Below are positions 63,391-64,000 of a DNA stretch of 64,000 nt, piece after piece. The notes beneath the pieces are model-generated. The model made no database searches and had not been told where the DNA came from. It saw only the letters and a list, made by a program, of their open reading frames with translations. The number at the start of each line of letters is the position of its first letter. Position 1 is the stretch's first letter. The stretch is from Roseiarcus sp963749715 (lineage in GTDB: Bacteria; Pseudomonadota; Alphaproteobacteria; Rhizobiales; Beijerinckiaceae): contig CAVVNR010000006.1 of the NCBI GenBank assembly GCA_963749715.1, positions 566,773 through 630,772 on the forward strand. The letters are read 5' to 3'. Made by a program: the position numbers and the translations under genes.

Positions 63391-64000
63391 TTGAACGACT
63401 TGAGTGCGGCTGACTTTACCGAGGCCGCGGACCCGTTCGCCCTGTTTCAGCTTTGGCTGGGCGAGGCGGCGGTCTCGGAGATCAACGATCCGGAGGCGAT
63501 GACGCTCGCTACGGTCGACCGGGACGGATTGCCCGACGCGCGGATGGTCTTGTGCAAGGGCGCGGATGCCCGCGGCCTCGTTTTCTACTCGAACGTCGAA
63601 AGCGCCAAGGGGCGCGAGCTTGAGGGCCGGCCGAAGGCGGCGGCGCTGTTCCACTGGAAGTCGCTGCGCCGCCAGGCCCGGTTTCGCGGGGCGGTGGCCG
63701 AACTCGCGGGCGCCGAGAGCGACGCCTATTTCGCCTCGCGGCCCAGGGGCAGCCAGATCGGCGCCTGGGCGAGCCAGCAGTCGCGTCCGCTCGCCTCGCG
63801 CGCCGACCTGGAGGCGGCGGTCGAGGCTTTCGAACGGCGGTTCGGAAGCGGCGCCGTCCCCCGGCCCGACTACTGGCGAGGCTATCGGCTGACGCCGGTC
63901 GAGATCGAGTTCTGGCGCGACCGTCCCTCGCGACTGCACGAGCGGCTTCTGTTCCAGCGCGCTAAGCCGGATCTGTCATGGGAAAAGCAACTCCTTTATC
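63391..64000 (+). CDS. pdxH: Pyridoxamine 5'-phosphate oxidase PdxH (3' end outside window)
   Basis: The open frame from TTG 63391 gives 203 residues before the window ends, almost the full length of the family. Conserved motifs include DPFALFQLWLGEAAVSEINDPEAMTLATVDRDGLPDARMVLCKG, GLVFYSNVESAKGRELEG, ALFHWKSLRRQARFRGAV, FASRPRGSQIGAWASQQS and VEIEFWRDRPSRLHERLLF. PdxH makes pyridoxal phosphate with FMN and oxygen. GGGAG lies 10 bases before the TTG; no in-frame ATG exists near the start. Only the last few residues (usually ending LYP) are missing. Confidence 0.93.
   Translation, partial: MNDLSAADFTEAADPFALFQLWLGEAAVSEINDPEAMTLATVDRDGLPDARMVLCKGADARGLVFYSNVESAKGRELEGRPKAAALFHWKSLRRQARFRGAVAELAGAESDAYFASRPRGSQIGAWASQQSRPLASRADLEAAVEAFERRFGSGAVPRPDYWRGYRLTPVEIEFWRDRPSRLHERLLFQRAKPDLSWEKQLLY

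Overview
The window is about 64 kb of GC-rich bacterial DNA with dense, often overlapping genes. CUT2 and CUT1 sugar importers, an RpoE/ChrR oxidative-stress locus, a CIRCE-controlled groESL operon, class II DAHP synthase, FabI and PdxH together point to an alphaproteobacterium, most likely Hyphomicrobiales (Rhizobiales). I cannot name the species from the sequence alone.

Layout. 1-9.1 kb: a polyol/sugar module with an RpiR regulator, a mannitol/fructuronate-type dehydrogenase and an SDR on the minus strand, divergent from a TIM-barrel epimerase and a CUT2 ABC transporter. 9.3-11.4 kb: a frameshifted secreted repeat protein. 11.4-12.8 kb: a gene-free stretch. 12.8-16.7 kb: a tightly overlapping kinase / enolase-like / carboxylesterase operon. 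16.8-17.5 kb: a higBA toxin-antitoxin pair with a duplicated palindromic operator. 17.5-25.2 kb: a second sugar operon (CUT1 ABC transporter, three SDRs, a TIM-barrel isomerase), transcribed leftward. 25.4-32.3 kb: the RpoE/ChrR singlet-oxygen-type regulon, with back-to-back matching promoters and lipid-modifying genes. 32.2-39.5 kb: a DUF2147 protein, a pair of paralogous membrane proteins, an MFS transporter, an SDR/aldo-keto reductase/cupin set opposite a LysR regulator, and a cyclic-nucleotide-binding protein. 39.8-43.4 kb: a large autotransporter. 43.5-45.6 kb: groESL. 45.7-48.8 kb: a transglutaminase-like protein, a small protein and nadE. 48.9-54.7 kb: an island of surface/exopolysaccharide-type genes (AlgX-like, sulfotransferase, AsnB), partly of lower GC and peppered with a miniature element whose ends are ACGGTGACAC/GTGTCACCGT. 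54.8-55.5 kb: vapBC. 55.5-64 kb: acyltransferase, DAHP synthase, MFS, fabI, a sigma/anti-sigma pair, a DnaJ-family protein and the start of pdxH.

How the genes work together. Two complete catabolic modules each pair a high-affinity importer with oxidoreductases and an isomerase. The RpoE locus probably adjusts membrane lipids under photo-oxidative or peroxide stress: the sigma factor, its anti-sigma factor, a DUF1295 protein, a FAD oxidoreductase, DUF1365, a CFA-type methylase and DUF2177 lie together, and three promoters share TGATCC-N18-TA. The kinase/enolase-like/esterase operon looks like a small uncharacterised metabolic unit.

One caution runs through the window. At least eight genes that are otherwise intact, including DAHP synthase, an ABC ATPase and an SDR, carry single-base frameshifts, mostly one-base insertions. 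This looks more like base-level sequence error than mass decay, so 'pseudogene' labels here mean 'frame broken as given'.
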